Shown here one piece after another: positions 35,612 through 44,446 of a DNA stretch of 64,000 nucleotides; the stretch's first letter is position 1, and every line of letters begins with the position of its first letter. The translations under genes were made by a program, and so were the position numbers. This DNA comes from Epilithonimonas lactis (lineage in GTDB: Bacteria; Bacteroidota; Bacteroidia; Flavobacteriales; Weeksellaceae): assembly GCF_900110605.1 (NCBI RefSeq), contig NZ_FOFI01000002.1, positions 372,001-436,000 on the forward strand, in the 5' to 3' direction. The notes below the pieces were generated by a model. The model worked only from the letters and a program-made list of their open reading frames with translations, was not told the DNA's origin and ran no database searches.

Positions 35612-36847
35612 TTATCCTTCTAATTCTTCTCTTAGAATGTTCTTCACATCTTCGATGGTCTCCTCTTCTAGATCCACGATCTTCAACAATGCGTCGGTAT
35701 CTTTGTCCAATACGCTTCTTGCAGTCGTCAATCCAACTTTTTTGAACTCATCGATGATCCAAGCTTCGATCTCGTCGGAGAATTCTCTCAACTCAACATC
35801 GTCGTCATCAGAAGTTTCTCTGTAAACATCAATTTCATATCCTGTCAACCATGATGCCAACTTGATATTTTGTCCTTGTTTACCAATGACTTTAGAGATC
35901 TCTTCTACTGGCGTGTAGACCAAAGCGTAGTTAGACTCCTCGTTTATTTCGATTTTATTGATGATGATATTTCCTAAAGCTCTCTTCACAAAGATCTCTG
36001 GATTTTTTGACCATTGGATCACATCAATATTTTCATTTTTAAGTTCTCTCACCACACCGTGGATCCTAGAACCTTTCACACCAACGCAAGCACCAACAGG
36101 ATCAATTCTGTCATCATAAGCATCAACGGCGATCTTCGCTTTCTCACCAGGAATTCTCACCACTTTTTTAAGGATGATCGTTCCGTCTTGGATTTCTGGA
36201 ATCTCAAGCTCCAACAATTCTTCTAGGAATTTAGGCGCTGTTCTGGAAACGATGATCTGTGGTTTTGAACCTCGGAAGTCAACGCTTTCTACAATTCCTT
36301 TCACCGTTTCTCCTTTTTTGAAGAAATCAGAAGGGATTTGATTTTCCTTAGGCAAGATGAATTCGTTATCTTCATCATCCAAAAGGATCACGTGTTTGTG
36401 ACGGATATGGTGCACTTCACCAATGATAATTTCTCCGATTCTATCTTTGAACTGCTCATATAAAGAAGCATTGAAATGCTCCTGAATTTTCGTAGCCAAA
36501 ATTTGCTTCAAAGTTAAGATACTTCTTCTCCCAAGATTTGCAACTTCGATCTCCTGCGTATATTCCTCACCAACTTCGAAAGTTGAATCGATCTTTCTAA
36601 CTTCAGAGATCTCGATTTCCAAATCGTCATCTTCAGACATCTCATCCTCAACAATAGTTTTGTTTAAGAAAATCTGAAAATCCCCTTTGTCAGGATTCAC
36701 GATCACATCAAAATGGTCATCAGAGTCATATCTTTTTCTAAGAAGAGTCTTAAGAGAATCTTCGATAATAGCCATTAAGTCTATTTTGCTGATATTCTTT
36801 ATTTCTTTAAAATCACCAAAGGCTTCTATTAAAGCTAAATTATCCAT
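35612..36847 (-). CDS. nusA: Transcription termination/antitermination factor NusA
   Basis: A 411-residue RNA polymerase-binding factor. Order: N-terminal RNAP-binding domain (about 1-125, 'ALIEAFGDFKEIKNISKIDL'); S1 domain ('GEIIIGEVHHIRHKHVILL' region); KH domains with 'DPVGACVGVKGSRIHGVVREL' and 'VIGKQGQNIKLASWLTGYEID'. There is no long C-terminal acidic repeat pair as in E. coli, which is normal outside proteobacteria. The spacer to rimP (71 bases) contains TTGATAATTGAT-like repeats. Confidence 0.97.
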   Translation of the reverse strand: MDNLALIEAFGDFKEIKNISKIDLMAIIEDSLKTLLRKRYDSDDHFDVIVNPDKGDFQIFLNKTIVEDEMSEDDDLEIEISEVRKIDSTFEVGEEYTQEIEVANLGRRSILTLKQILATKIQEHFNASLYEQFKDRIGEIIIGEVHHIRHKHVILLDDEDNEFILPKENQIPSDFFKKGETVKGIVESVDFRGSKPQIIVSRTAPKFLEELLELEIPEIQDGTIILKKVVRIPGEKAKIAVDAYDDRIDPVGACVGVKGSRIHGVVRELKNENIDVIQWSKNPEIFVKRALGNIIINKIEINEESNYALVYTPVEEISKVIGKQGQNIKLASWLTGYEIDVYRETSDDDDVELREFSDEIEAWIIDEFKKVGLTTARSVLDKDTDALLKIVDLEEETIEDVKNILREELEG

Positions 36848-36890
36848 ATCCTATATATAATTGATAAATGATGGTTGATAATTGATCTTT
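36848..36890. repeat. Degenerate TTGATAA/TGATAATTGAT repeats in the rimP-nusA spacer
   Basis: The spacer reads as imperfect repeats of an ATTGATAAATGAT-type unit. A similar run is in the spacer upstream of fabD at about 20575-20600. Repeats of this kind are low-complexity, and a function is not established. Confidence 0.4.
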
Positions 36891-36918
36891 GTTGAATCAA
36901 CATCAAATCATCTAATTG

Positions 36919-37386
36919 TTAAAATTTAATTACTACTAATGCTTTTTTGATATCGGTGTAAAGGATTTCTCTTTCTTCTACCACATCTTCTTTTCCTTTT
37001 CCGACTAATTTTGGTCTTCTGTATTCCAATCTCAAAACGACCTTCTCGTCATCGACTGATAAAAGTTCGCCCTCAACTTCGGAAGAATCATTCAACATCA
37101 CTTCGATCTCTCTTCCAATATTCTTTCTAAATTGTCTCGGATACTCAAGTGGCTCGCTCAATCCGGAAGACATCACTTGCAGACTGAAATCGTGGATCTC
37201 GCGGTCCATATTGAACTCAATCGCTCTGCTGGCATCCAGACAATCCTGAAGTGTCACCCCATTGTCACCATCCAAAATCACTGTGACATCGGACGTTGCA
37301 GAGATTTTCAGATCCACTAAAAAAAGATCTGGTCTAGTTTCTAGAAACTCATTAAGTAATCGACTTAATTCTGTTTTAAATTCCAT
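36919..37386 (-). CDS. rimP: Ribosome maturation factor RimP
   Basis: A 155-residue protein needed for 30S subunit maturation. The N-terminal domain holds 'PDLFLVDLKISATSDVTVILDGDNGVTL' broken by strands, and 'DCLDASRAIEFNMDREIHDFSLQVMSSGLSEPL' is the family hallmark region. The C-terminal Sm-like domain follows ('LLSVDDEKVVLRLEY'). It is the first gene of the rimP-nusA-infB operon. Its ATG at 37384-37386 is preceded by a perfect AGGAGGT with six-base spacing, unlike its neighbours. Confidence 0.93.
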   Translation of the reverse strand: MEFKTELSRLLNEFLETRPDLFLVDLKISATSDVTVILDGDNGVTLQDCLDASRAIEFNMDREIHDFSLQVMSSGLSEPLEYPRQFRKNIGREIEVMLNDSSEVEGELLSVDDEKVVLRLEYRRPKLVGKGKEDVVEEREILYTDIKKALVVIKF

Positions 37387-37392
37387 AATATT

Positions 37393-37399
37393 ACCTCCT
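37393..37399 (-). promoter_or_regulatory. Strong Shine-Dalgarno site of rimP
   Basis: AGGAGGT on the minus strand, six bases before the rimP ATG. It stands out because the leaders of the other genes I read here are A-rich without any such site, as is usual in Bacteroidota. Confidence 0.8.
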
Positions 37400-37411
37400 A
37401 ATTACATCTAC

Positions 37412-37438
37412 GAAAAAAGGCATTCTTGCGAAAGCCTT
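37412..37438 (-). promoter_or_regulatory. Terminator-like hairpin in the rimP leader
   Basis: On the minus strand AAGGC, T, TTC, loop GCAA, GAA, T, GCCTT forms an 8-bp hairpin (one T-T mismatch, GNRA-type loop) followed by a T-run. It lies between the promoter and the Shine-Dalgarno site, so it could act as an attenuator of the rimP-nusA-infB operon. Confidence 0.5.
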
Positions 37439-37461
37439 CCCATTTTCCCGTAAATCTTTGG

Positions 37462-37493
37462 CAAAGATAATCAAATTTATTAAAACAAACAAA
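37462..37493 (-). promoter_or_regulatory. Promoter of the rimP-nusA-infB operon
   Basis: On the minus strand TTTG (37490-37493), 20 bases, then TATCTTTG (37462-37469): a full Bacteroidota consensus match. The leader to the rimP ATG is about 70 bases and holds the hairpin and Shine-Dalgarno site. Confidence 0.7.
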
Positions 37494-37534
37494 AAGCTAA
37501 AATTTCATTTACATACACTTCAAGTAAATTTTCT

Positions 37535-37542
37535 TATTTTTG
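37535..37542 (+). promoter_or_regulatory. -7 element of ugd
   Basis: TATTTTTG matches TAnnTTTG. It lies 21 bases before the TTG start at 37564 and argues against a start further upstream. No clear TTTG -33 is present. Confidence 0.5.
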
Positions 37543-37563
37543 CCGAAATTAAAACTTATTCTC

Positions 37564-38877
37564 TTGAATATTACAATTGTTGGCACAGGCTACGTTGGCC
37601 TAGTTACAGGCACTACACTTGCAGAAATAGGCAACTCTGTCTATTGTGTGGATATTGATGAAAAGAAAGTAGAAGCAATGAAGAATGGCGTGGTTCCGAT
37701 CTATGAGCCAGGTCTGGAAGAGATGTTCCTAAGAAACATCCAAGCAGAACGTATCTTTTTCACCACCGATCTGAAGGAAGCTTTGGAAAAAAGTGAGGTC
37801 ATTTTTCTTGCATTGCCAACGCCTCCAGGCGAAGACGGATCGGCCGATCTTTCTTATGTACTGAAGGTTGCCAACGACATCGGAGATCTGATGACAGAAT
37901 ATAAAGTGATTGTCAACAAAAGTACCGTACCAGTTGGAACTGCCGACAAAGTAAGAGACACCATTGCTGCAAAAACAGACATTCCTTTTGACGTGGTTTC
38001 CAATCCCGAATTTTTAAGAGAAGGTTTTGCTGTAGAAGACTGCATGAATCCTAGCCGTGTGATCATCGGTTCTACTTCTGAAAAAGCCAGAAACATCATG
38101 GCTAAACTATACCAGCCATTCACCAATATCGGTGTTCCTATTATTAATATGGACGAAAGATCATCTGAACTGACAAAATACGCAGCGAACTCTTTCCTTG
38201 CAGTGAAGATCACATTTATGAATGAGATCGCCAACTTCTGCGAAAAAGTAGGTGCTGACGTTGACCTTGTGAGACTTGGAATGGGAAGTGATGATAGAAT
38301 TGGTCACAGATTCCTATTCCCAGGAATTGGTTACGGCGGAAGCTGTTTCCCAAAAGATGTAAAAGCATTGCTAAATAGCGGCAAACAAGAAGGTTACGAC
38401 TTTCAACTCCTTGACGCGACAGAAAACATCAATAAAACCCAAAAAGTAATTTTGGTTCCGGAATTGGAAAAATATTTTGGTGGCAATCTTCAAGGTAAAA
38501 AAATCGCGGTTTGGGGATTGGCTTTCAAAGCTAATACAGATGATATCAGAGAAGCATCTTCTCTTGATAATATTAAATTACTATTGGAAAAAGGCGCGCA
38601 AGTTGTCGCTTACGATACCATTGCCGAAGAAAATGTAAGGAAGATCTTGGGTGACAAGATCACTTACGCAAAAGATATGTACTCTGCGCTGGAAGGCGCG
38701 GATGCTTTGCTGATCGCTACGGAATGGCCAGAATTCAAGAATCCAAACTTCAGTCTAATGGCCCAGAAAATGATCAACAAAGCCATTTTCGACGGAAGAA
38801 ATATGTTTCCATTGGAATTGCCGGAACAGAATAACTTTTTCTACAAAAGTATCGGACGAAAACTTGTAACTCAATAA
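37564..38877 (+). CDS. ugd: UDP-glucose 6-dehydrogenase family protein
   Basis: A 437-residue NAD-dependent dehydrogenase that oxidises UDP-glucose to UDP-glucuronate. Rossmann motif 'ITIVGTGYVGLVTG' at the N-terminus; 'PTPPGEDGSADLSYV'; 'VVSNPEFLREGFAVEDCMNP'; catalytic Cys at about residue 261 in 'GYGGSCFPKD'; C-terminal 'WGLAFKANTDDIREASS'. The start is taken as TTG at 37564 because it places the Rossmann strand at the N-terminus as usual; the frame has no ATG nearby and the -7 element lies just upstream. It is the first gene of the polysaccharide locus, 8 bases before rmlB. Confidence 0.92.
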   Translation: MNITIVGTGYVGLVTGTTLAEIGNSVYCVDIDEKKVEAMKNGVVPIYEPGLEEMFLRNIQAERIFFTTDLKEALEKSEVIFLALPTPPGEDGSADLSYVLKVANDIGDLMTEYKVIVNKSTVPVGTADKVRDTIAAKTDIPFDVVSNPEFLREGFAVEDCMNPSRVIIGSTSEKARNIMAKLYQPFTNIGVPIINMDERSSELTKYAANSFLAVKITFMNEIANFCEKVGADVDLVRLGMGSDDRIGHRFLFPGIGYGGSCFPKDVKALLNSGKQEGYDFQLLDATENINKTQKVILVPELEKYFGGNLQGKKIAVWGLAFKANTDDIREASSLDNIKLLLEKGAQVVAYDTIAEENVRKILGDKITYAKDMYSALEGADALLIATEWPEFKNPNFSLMAQKMINKAIFDGRNMFPLELPEQNNFFYKSIGRKLVTQ

Positions 38878-38885
38878 TTTCACTA

Positions 38886-39965
38886 ATGAAAAATATCATC
38901 ATCACCGGTGGCGCAGGTTTTATAGGTTCTCACGTGGTTAGAGAATTTGTAAAGAACAATCCAGATTCAAAGATCATCAATCTTGACGCTTTGACCTACG
39001 CAGGAAATCTTGAGAATTTAAAGGACATCGAGAACGAACCCAATTATGTTTTCGAAAAAGCAGACATCACAAAACCGGAAGAACTTAGAAAGGTTTTTGA
39101 AAAATATAATCCAGATGCAGTTGTCCATTTGGCTGCAGAAAGTCACGTAGATAGAAGTATCACTGACCCGAATGCGTTCATCAACACCAACGTAAATGGA
39201 ACCGCAAACTTATTGAATCTTTGCATCGAGTTCTGGACCCTTAATCCAGATCATCAACACGGAAACTTCCCAGATGAGCCAAGAACAAATTTATTTTATC
39301 ACGTTTCAACAGACGAAGTTTACGGAAGTTTGGGAGAGACCGGCTTCTTCTTAGAAACAACACCTTACGACCCACAGTCACCATATTCAGCTTCAAAAGC
39401 AGCTTCTGACCATTTGGTAAGAGCTTATGGGAATACTTACGGAATGCCTTTTATTCTTTCAAATTGTTCTAATAATTACGGCCCAAATCATTTCCCTGAG
39501 AAATTGATCCCGCTGTGTATTTCGAATATCATTAATGAAAAACCATTGCCAATCTATGGGGACGGAAAATATACCCGAGACTGGTTGTTTGTGATCGATC
39601 ATGCAAAGGCAATTCATCAGATCTTCAACGAGTCAAAAACTGGAGAAACTTACAATATCGGTGGTTTCAACGAGTGGCAAAATATTGATCTCGTTAAGGA
39701 ATTGATCAAGCAAATGGATGAGAAACTAGGAAATCCTGCAGGCCATTCGGAAAAATTGATCACTTATGTGAAAGACAGACCAGGCCACGACAAGCGTTAT
39801 GCTATCGATGCTACGAAACTGAATAGGGATCTTGGGTGGAAACCATCGGTTACCTTTGAACAAGGCTTAGGAAAAACAATCGATTGGTTTCTGGACAATA
39901 AAGAATGGCTGGAAAATGTAACTTCTGGAGATTATCAAAAATATTACGACGGACAGTATAATTAA
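38886..39965 (+). CDS. rfbB: dTDP-glucose 4,6-dehydratase
   Basis: A 359-residue extended-SDR enzyme making dTDP-4-keto-6-deoxyglucose. NAD motif 'ITGGAGFIGSH'; 'AAESHVDRSI'; active-site 'STDEVYGSLG' (Thr-Asp-Glu); 'YSASKAASDHLV' (Tyr-x3-Lys); 'NCSNNYGPNHFPEKLIP'; 'GDGKYTRDWLFVIDHA'. It works after RfbA, encoded next (19 bases later), and supplies the ketosugar for the 3-acetamido-3,6-dideoxyhexose cassette at 44051-46011. rfbC and rfbD of the rhamnose path are absent. Confidence 0.96.
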   Translation: MKNIIITGGAGFIGSHVVREFVKNNPDSKIINLDALTYAGNLENLKDIENEPNYVFEKADITKPEELRKVFEKYNPDAVVHLAAESHVDRSITDPNAFINTNVNGTANLLNLCIEFWTLNPDHQHGNFPDEPRTNLFYHVSTDEVYGSLGETGFFLETTPYDPQSPYSASKAASDHLVRAYGNTYGMPFILSNCSNNYGPNHFPEKLIPLCISNIINEKPLPIYGDGKYTRDWLFVIDHAKAIHQIFNESKTGETYNIGGFNEWQNIDLVKELIKQMDEKLGNPAGHSEKLITYVKDRPGHDKRYAIDATKLNRDLGWKPSVTFEQGLGKTIDWFLDNKEWLENVTSGDYQKYYDGQYN

Positions 39966-39984
39966 TCATTAAAAACACAAATTT

Positions 39985-40845
39985 ATGAAAGGAATTATAT
40001 TAGCCGGCGGATCCGGGACAAGGCTTTTTCCATTGACGATCGCTGTGAGCAAACAGTTGATGCCCGTCTATGATAAGCCAATGATCTACTATCCATTATC
40101 AACATTATTGTTGGCAGGCATCAAAGATATCCTGATCATTACGACACCTCATGACCAGCCTGGATTTATTAAGCTTTTAGGCGATGGATCTCAGTTAGGA
40201 TGTCATATAGAATATGTGGTACAGCCTAGTCCGGATGGATTGGCACAAGCCTTCATCCTGGGGGATCAATTCATTGGTGATGATTCCGCTGCATTGGTTT
40301 TGGGCGATAATATCTTTTATGGTTCCGAGATGGGAACTTTGCTGAAGGATAAAACAAACCCAGACGGCGGTGTCGTTTTCGCGTACCACGTTGCAGACCC
40401 GGAGAGATACGGCGTTGTGGAATTCGATGGCGATTTTAAAGCGCTTTCTATTGAGGAAAAACCATTAAAACCGAAATCAAACTACGCAGTTCCAGGACTT
40501 TACTTCTATGATAATGAAGTGGTAGAAATTGCTAAAAACATAAAGCCTTCGCCAAGAGGAGAACTAGAAATTACGGACATCAACAATGTGTACCTCAGCA
40601 AAGGGAAGTTGGAAGTTGGCGTTCTGGACAGAGGAACTGCTTGGTTGGATACGGGGACTTTTGACTCACTTCAAGACGCATCAGAATTTGTAAGCGTTAT
40701 CGAAAAGAGACAAGGTTTCAAAATCGGATGCATCGAAGAAATAGCTTTCAGAAATGGATTCATCAATGAAGAAAAACTGCTGGAAACTGCTTCCAAATAT
40801 GGAAAAAGTGGGTATGGAGAATACCTGAAAAATCTTATTAAATAA
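39985..40845 (+). CDS. rfbA: Glucose-1-phosphate thymidylyltransferase
   Basis: A 286-residue nucleotidyltransferase that makes dTDP-glucose from dTTP and glucose-1-phosphate. The signature is '[16 protein letters not shown]' at the N-terminus, then '[17 protein letters not shown]', '[10 protein letters not shown]', '[22 protein letters not shown]' in parts and '[13 protein letters not shown]'. Length is typical. It lies between rfbB and the exporter genes, 19 bases before wzm. Confidence 0.97.
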   Translation: MKGIILAGGSGTRLFPLTIAVSKQLMPVYDKPMIYYPLSTLLLAGIKDILIITTPHDQPGFIKLLGDGSQLGCHIEYVVQPSPDGLAQAFILGDQFIGDDSAALVLGDNIFYGSEMGTLLKDKTNPDGGVVFAYHVADPERYGVVEFDGDFKALSIEEKPLKPKSNYAVPGLYFYDNEVVEIAKNIKPSPRGELEITDINNVYLSKGKLEVGVLDRGTAWLDTGTFDSLQDASEFVSVIEKRQGFKIGCIEEIAFRNGFINEEKLLETASKYGKSGYGEYLKNLIK

Positions 40846-40864
40846 TTACTAATATAAAACACAA

Positions 40865-41716
40865 ATGAGTGATTCTCAAAATCATCAATGGACGGAAACG
40901 ATAGAATCAAGCCATTCTCTTTTTGATCTCAATCTTAAAGAAGTTTGGCGCTATCGGGATTTGGCCTACATGTTTGTTAAGCGGGATTTTGTATCCAGCT
41001 TTAAACAGACTATTTTAGGTCCTATCTGGTTTTTTATCAACCCTATTTTCACAACAATCGTATATATGGTTGTTTTTGGAAATATCGCACAATTGTCCAC
41101 GGATGGTGCACCACAGATACTCTTCTATCTTGCAGGAATTACACTATGGAATTATTTTTCATCTTGTCTTACTGCAACTTCGAGTGTTTTCACCTCTAAT
41201 GCAGGGATCTTTGGTAAGGTCTATTTCCCAAGATTGATCATGCCAATATCTATTGTACTATCCAATTTGATGAGATTTGGTGTTCAAATGTCGCTATTTC
41301 TGGTCGCATTTTTCTACTATTTGTTCAAAGGTGAGGTTCAGCCCAACTGGTGGATCCTTGCAACGCCGTTTCTTATAATGTTGATGGCTGTTTTTGCTTT
41401 GGGAGTGGGAATGATCTTTTCATCTCTTACCACCAAATATCGTGACCTTCAAATGCTCCTTGCCTTCGGGGTCAGCTTGTATATGTACGCAACACCGGTT
41501 ATTTATCCCGCATCCAGCTTGAAAGGGATTTTCAAAACGATTGCGTTCTACAATCCTTTGACGGGAATTTTTGAGTGTTTCAAATACGCTTGGTTAGGCG
41601 TTGGCGATTTTAGTGCTATGATGTTGCTGATCAGCACTGTACTGATCTTCATCATCTTCGCCATCGGCACGGTCATTTTCAACAAAGTTGAAAAAGGCTT
41701 TATGGATACGGTCTAA
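40865..41716 (+). CDS. wzm: Polysaccharide ABC exporter, permease
   Basis: A 283-residue ABC-2 type permease with six membrane helices. N-terminal 'HSLFDLNLKEVWRYRDLAYMFVKRDFVSSFKQT' in parts is the amphipathic gating segment typical of Wzm/TagG. 'QTILGPIWFFINPIF', 'LTATSSVFTSNAGIFGKVYFPR' and 'YATPVIYPASSLKG' are family hallmarks. With Wzt (17 bases downstream) it would export a finished, lipid-linked glycan across the inner membrane. Symbol by homology. Confidence 0.92.
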   Translation: MSDSQNHQWTETIESSHSLFDLNLKEVWRYRDLAYMFVKRDFVSSFKQTILGPIWFFINPIFTTIVYMVVFGNIAQLSTDGAPQILFYLAGITLWNYFSSCLTATSSVFTSNAGIFGKVYFPRLIMPISIVLSNLMRFGVQMSLFLVAFFYYLFKGEVQPNWWILATPFLIMLMAVFALGVGMIFSSLTTKYRDLQMLLAFGVSLYMYATPVIYPASSLKGIFKTIAFYNPLTGIFECFKYAWLGVGDFSAMMLLISTVLIFIIFAIGTVIFNKVEKGFMDTV

Positions 41717-41733
41717 CTTTAAATCAAAGAAAA

Positions 41734-42999
41734 ATGGCATTAGCACTCAAAGCTGAAAATATATCAAAACAATACCGCCTGGGACAAGTTGGAACAGGCT
41801 CTCTTTCTCATGACCTCAACCGTTTCTGGCATCAGATTCGCGGCAAAGAAGATCCCTATTTGAAAATTGGAGAATCCAATGATAGAACTCAAAAGGGAGA
41901 AAGCGACTATGTTTGGTCGCTTCGCGATATCAATTTTGAGATCACACAAGGTGACGCTGTAGGCATTATTGGAAGGAATGGCGCGGGTAAATCAACTTTA
42001 TTAAAACTTCTAAGCAAAGTTACCAAACCTACGACGGGAAAAATATCTACCAAAGGAAGAATCGCTTCACTACTGGAGGTTGGAACCGGCTTCCATCCGG
42101 AGATGACTGGAAGGGAAAATGTATTCCTAAATGGTGCAATCCTGGGAATGACGAGAAAAGAGATCACCAGAAAATTTGACGAGATCGTAGATTTTTCTGG
42201 AGTTGAAAGATACATTGACACTCCTGTAAAAAGATATTCGTCCGGAATGTATGTACGATTAGCTTTTGCTGTTGCCGCCAATCTGGAATCAGAAATTTTG
42301 ATCGTGGACGAAGTTTTGGCTGTAGGCGATGCCGAATTCCAAAAGAAATGTCTAGGCAAGATGGGCGACGTCTCCAAAGGCGAAGGCAGAACCGTACTGT
42401 TTGTAAGTCATAATATGACAGCGGTAAAGGAATTGTGCTCGAAAGGTATCTTGTTGAATCAAGGACTATTGGACTATCAAGGTGGCATTCTTGAAACCAT
42501 CATGGAGTATCAGAAAAGCTCTCAAAAACAAAGCAGCTATCTGCATACGGGACCTCTTGAGACAGCTTTAGGAAATGAGTACATCCGGATCCTGGAATTC
42601 TCTGTGAAATCACAAACCAATAGTTTCCTAGACATCGACTCTGGAGCAAAGGTAAAATTGAGATTCTACAATGATTCTGAAAACATCAATCTGGACGCCA
42701 CTTTTGAGCTAAGAACATACGAAGAGAGCGTCGTGTTCCACACAGGTGCTTTGATCACAACCAACAAAGATTCCAAGAAAGGAGAATATACCGTTGAGTT
42801 TGACATGCCTGCTAATTTGCTTAATGCCGGGAACTATTATTTCAGACTGATATTTGGTCAGGACCAAAGAAAAGCTTTATACATTTGTGATGACATCGTA
42901 GGTTTTGAGGTTGAAAATGTGAAACTGGGAACCAACATTGCTCAAATGCCTGGTATCATCAGACCAAAATTTGAATACAAAATAGATTCCAGCATATAG
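41734..42999 (+). CDS. wzt: Polysaccharide ABC exporter ATPase with C-terminal glycan-binding domain
   Basis: A 421-residue protein. ATPase at about 1-250: Walker A '[11 protein letters not shown]', 'EVGTGFHPEMTGRENVFLNG', signature 'YSSGMYVRLAFA', Walker B 'ILIVDEVLAVGDAEFQKK', H-loop 'FVSHNMTAV'. The C-terminal part (about 270-415) is a beta-sandwich like the Wzt C-terminal domain, which in known systems recognises the modified end of the glycan chain. Presence of this domain suggests export is coupled to a specific chain terminus. The next gene starts 98 bases later. Confidence 0.93.
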   Translation: MALALKAENISKQYRLGQVGTGSLSHDLNRFWHQIRGKEDPYLKIGESNDRTQKGESDYVWSLRDINFEITQGDAVGIIGRNGAGKSTLLKLLSKVTKPTTGKISTKGRIASLLEVGTGFHPEMTGRENVFLNGAILGMTRKEITRKFDEIVDFSGVERYIDTPVKRYSSGMYVRLAFAVAANLESEILIVDEVLAVGDAEFQKKCLGKMGDVSKGEGRTVLFVSHNMTAVKELCSKGILLNQGLLDYQGGILETIMEYQKSSQKQSSYLHTGPLETALGNEYIRILEFSVKSQTNSFLDIDSGAKVKLRFYNDSENINLDATFELRTYEESVVFHTGALITTNKDSKKGEYTVEFDMPANLLNAGNYYFRLIFGQDQRKALYICDDIVGFEVENVKLGTNIAQMPGIIRPKFEYKIDSSI

Positions 43000-43097
43000 T
43001 CTATTGTAGTAACACTTCGTGATAATTTTTTTACAAGACAATCAAAATTATAAATCACTTGGACCAACGTAGTCAAAAAAATAAATGATCAATTAGT

Positions 43098-44054
43098 ATG
43101 CAGTCAATTGCTGTCTTTATTCCAATATACAATGGCGAATCATATCTGAGGAGTACTTTACAATCTATTCTTGATCAGACCTATGAACACTTCACCGTAT
43201 ATTGTGTTAATGACAGCTCAACCGACTCTTCACTGCATATCATCAATGAATTTTCAAAAATCGACAGTAGAATAATCGTTTTTACAAAGGAACAAGGTGG
43301 AAGTACTGCAAAATCATGGAATTTTGTTTTACCCAAAATAAAAGAAGATTTCGTATTTTATATGTCCCAAGATGACCTTCTTAGCCCTGATGTTTTTGAA
43401 AAAATGATAGAAAGACAAGCTGAAACAGATTCTGACTGTATTTTGCCCGATATGGTCCTTTATCATGTAGATGAAAAGGATAATGAAATAATATGCGGTT
43501 TAAATGGAGACCAGTCTGTAATTTTAACAGGAATTCAGGCATTTCAAAAGTCCTTACAATGGCAAATACATGGTTTTGCACTTAGAAAAACAGACTTGTA
43601 TCATGATGAACATTTCTTTGAAGATGCCTATGATACAGATGATTATATGTCGCGCAAATTATTTTACAAATGCAAAAAAGTAGCATTCTCCACTGGATCA
43701 TTCTTCTATAGGCAAGATAATCCTGGAGCTATCACTAAGACCTTTGGTATTAAAAATTACTATTCATTATCAACCTCTCTTAGAATCTACTCACTCATAT
43801 TACAATCTGATCAACTGAAAAGGGAACGAAAAAATTGGTTTTCTTACATGATCAAGACCTACACAAGAGCGTCAAGAAATTTCAGGATCAATAAGGGTAT
43901 CACTACTACTCATGAAAAAAAAGAAGTTGAAAAATTCTTAAAACAAACACGTCACAGACTTTTACGTCTATTGTTTTCGGCTGGCAATCTTTCGGCAAAA
44001 GCTTATTGGCTAAAAGAAATTTACTTTTCCAAAATCTATAAAATTAAATTATGA
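43098..44054 (+). CDS. Glycosyltransferase family 2
   Basis: A 318-residue GT-A enzyme that would add a sugar to the glycan at the inner face of the membrane. N-terminal 'VFIPIYNGESYLRSTLQSIL' and 'VNDSSTDSSLHI', and the metal-binding region 'YMSQDDLLSPDVF', where D-D replaces the usual DxD. Donor and acceptor are unknown. Its last codons overlap the ketoisomerase gene by 4 bases, so the two are translationally coupled. Confidence 0.88.
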   Translation: MQSIAVFIPIYNGESYLRSTLQSILDQTYEHFTVYCVNDSSTDSSLHIINEFSKIDSRIIVFTKEQGGSTAKSWNFVLPKIKEDFVFYMSQDDLLSPDVFEKMIERQAETDSDCILPDMVLYHVDEKDNEIICGLNGDQSVILTGIQAFQKSLQWQIHGFALRKTDLYHDEHFFEDAYDTDDYMSRKLFYKCKKVAFSTGSFFYRQDNPGAITKTFGIKNYYSLSTSLRIYSLILQSDQLKRERKNWFSYMIKTYTRASRNFRINKGITTTHEKKEVEKFLKQTRHRLLRLLFSAGNLSAKAYWLKEIYFSKIYKIKL

Positions 44055-44443
44055 AGCCTCAAATTATCACTTTCGACAACATAGGATCCTCTGCGCTTGG
44101 CTATATAAGTGTTGCTGAGGAACAGAAAAACGTCCCTTTTGATATCAAACGGGTCTATTGGACCTACTATACACCTCAGGATGTCATTAGAGGTGGTCAT
44201 GCTCACAAAAAACTTCAGCAAGTGATCTTTGCTGTCTCAGGTACGATCACTTTCAATACAGAAGATAAGGAAGGTAAAAAGGAAACCTTTATTCTGGACC
44301 ATCCTACGAAAGGACTATATCTTCCAAAGTTGATCTGGAGAGATATCAAGTTCTCGCACAATGCTGTGTTGCTTTGCCTGGCTTCCGAACTTTATGAGGA
44401 GTCCGACTATTTCCGAGATTTTGCAGAATTCAAAAACTATTGA
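44051..44443 (+). CDS. dTDP-4-keto-6-deoxyglucose 3,4-ketoisomerase (FdtA/QdtA type)
   Basis: A 130-residue cupin that turns dTDP-4-keto-6-deoxyglucose into the 3-keto isomer. The active-site histidines are in 'RGGHAHKKLQQ' (His50, His52). 'FDIKRVYWTYY' and 'KGLYLPKLIWRDI' are family hallmarks, and the C-terminal 'ASELYEESDYFRDFAEF' matches closely. FdtA gives the galacto (Fuc3NAc) and QdtA the gluco (Qui3NAc) epimer; Arg97 here looks QdtA-like, but the neighbouring position is unlike both. It is followed 3 bases later by the acetyltransferase. Confidence 0.9.
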   Translation: MKPQIITFDNIGSSALGYISVAEEQKNVPFDIKRVYWTYYTPQDVIRGGHAHKKLQQVIFAVSGTITFNTEDKEGKKETFILDHPTKGLYLPKLIWRDIKFSHNAVLLCLASELYEESDYFRDFAEFKNY

Positions 44444-44446
44444 TCA

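Noticed and set aside
37564-40845. dTDP-L-rhamnose pathway
   Set aside because: Only rfbA and rfbB are present; rfbC and rfbD are absent and the ketoisomerase-aminotransferase cassette explains the dTDP-ketosugar.
40865-41716. Wzx flippase as an alternative for the exporter permease
   Set aside because: The protein has six helices with ABC-2 features and is followed directly by its ATPase; Wzx has about twelve helices.
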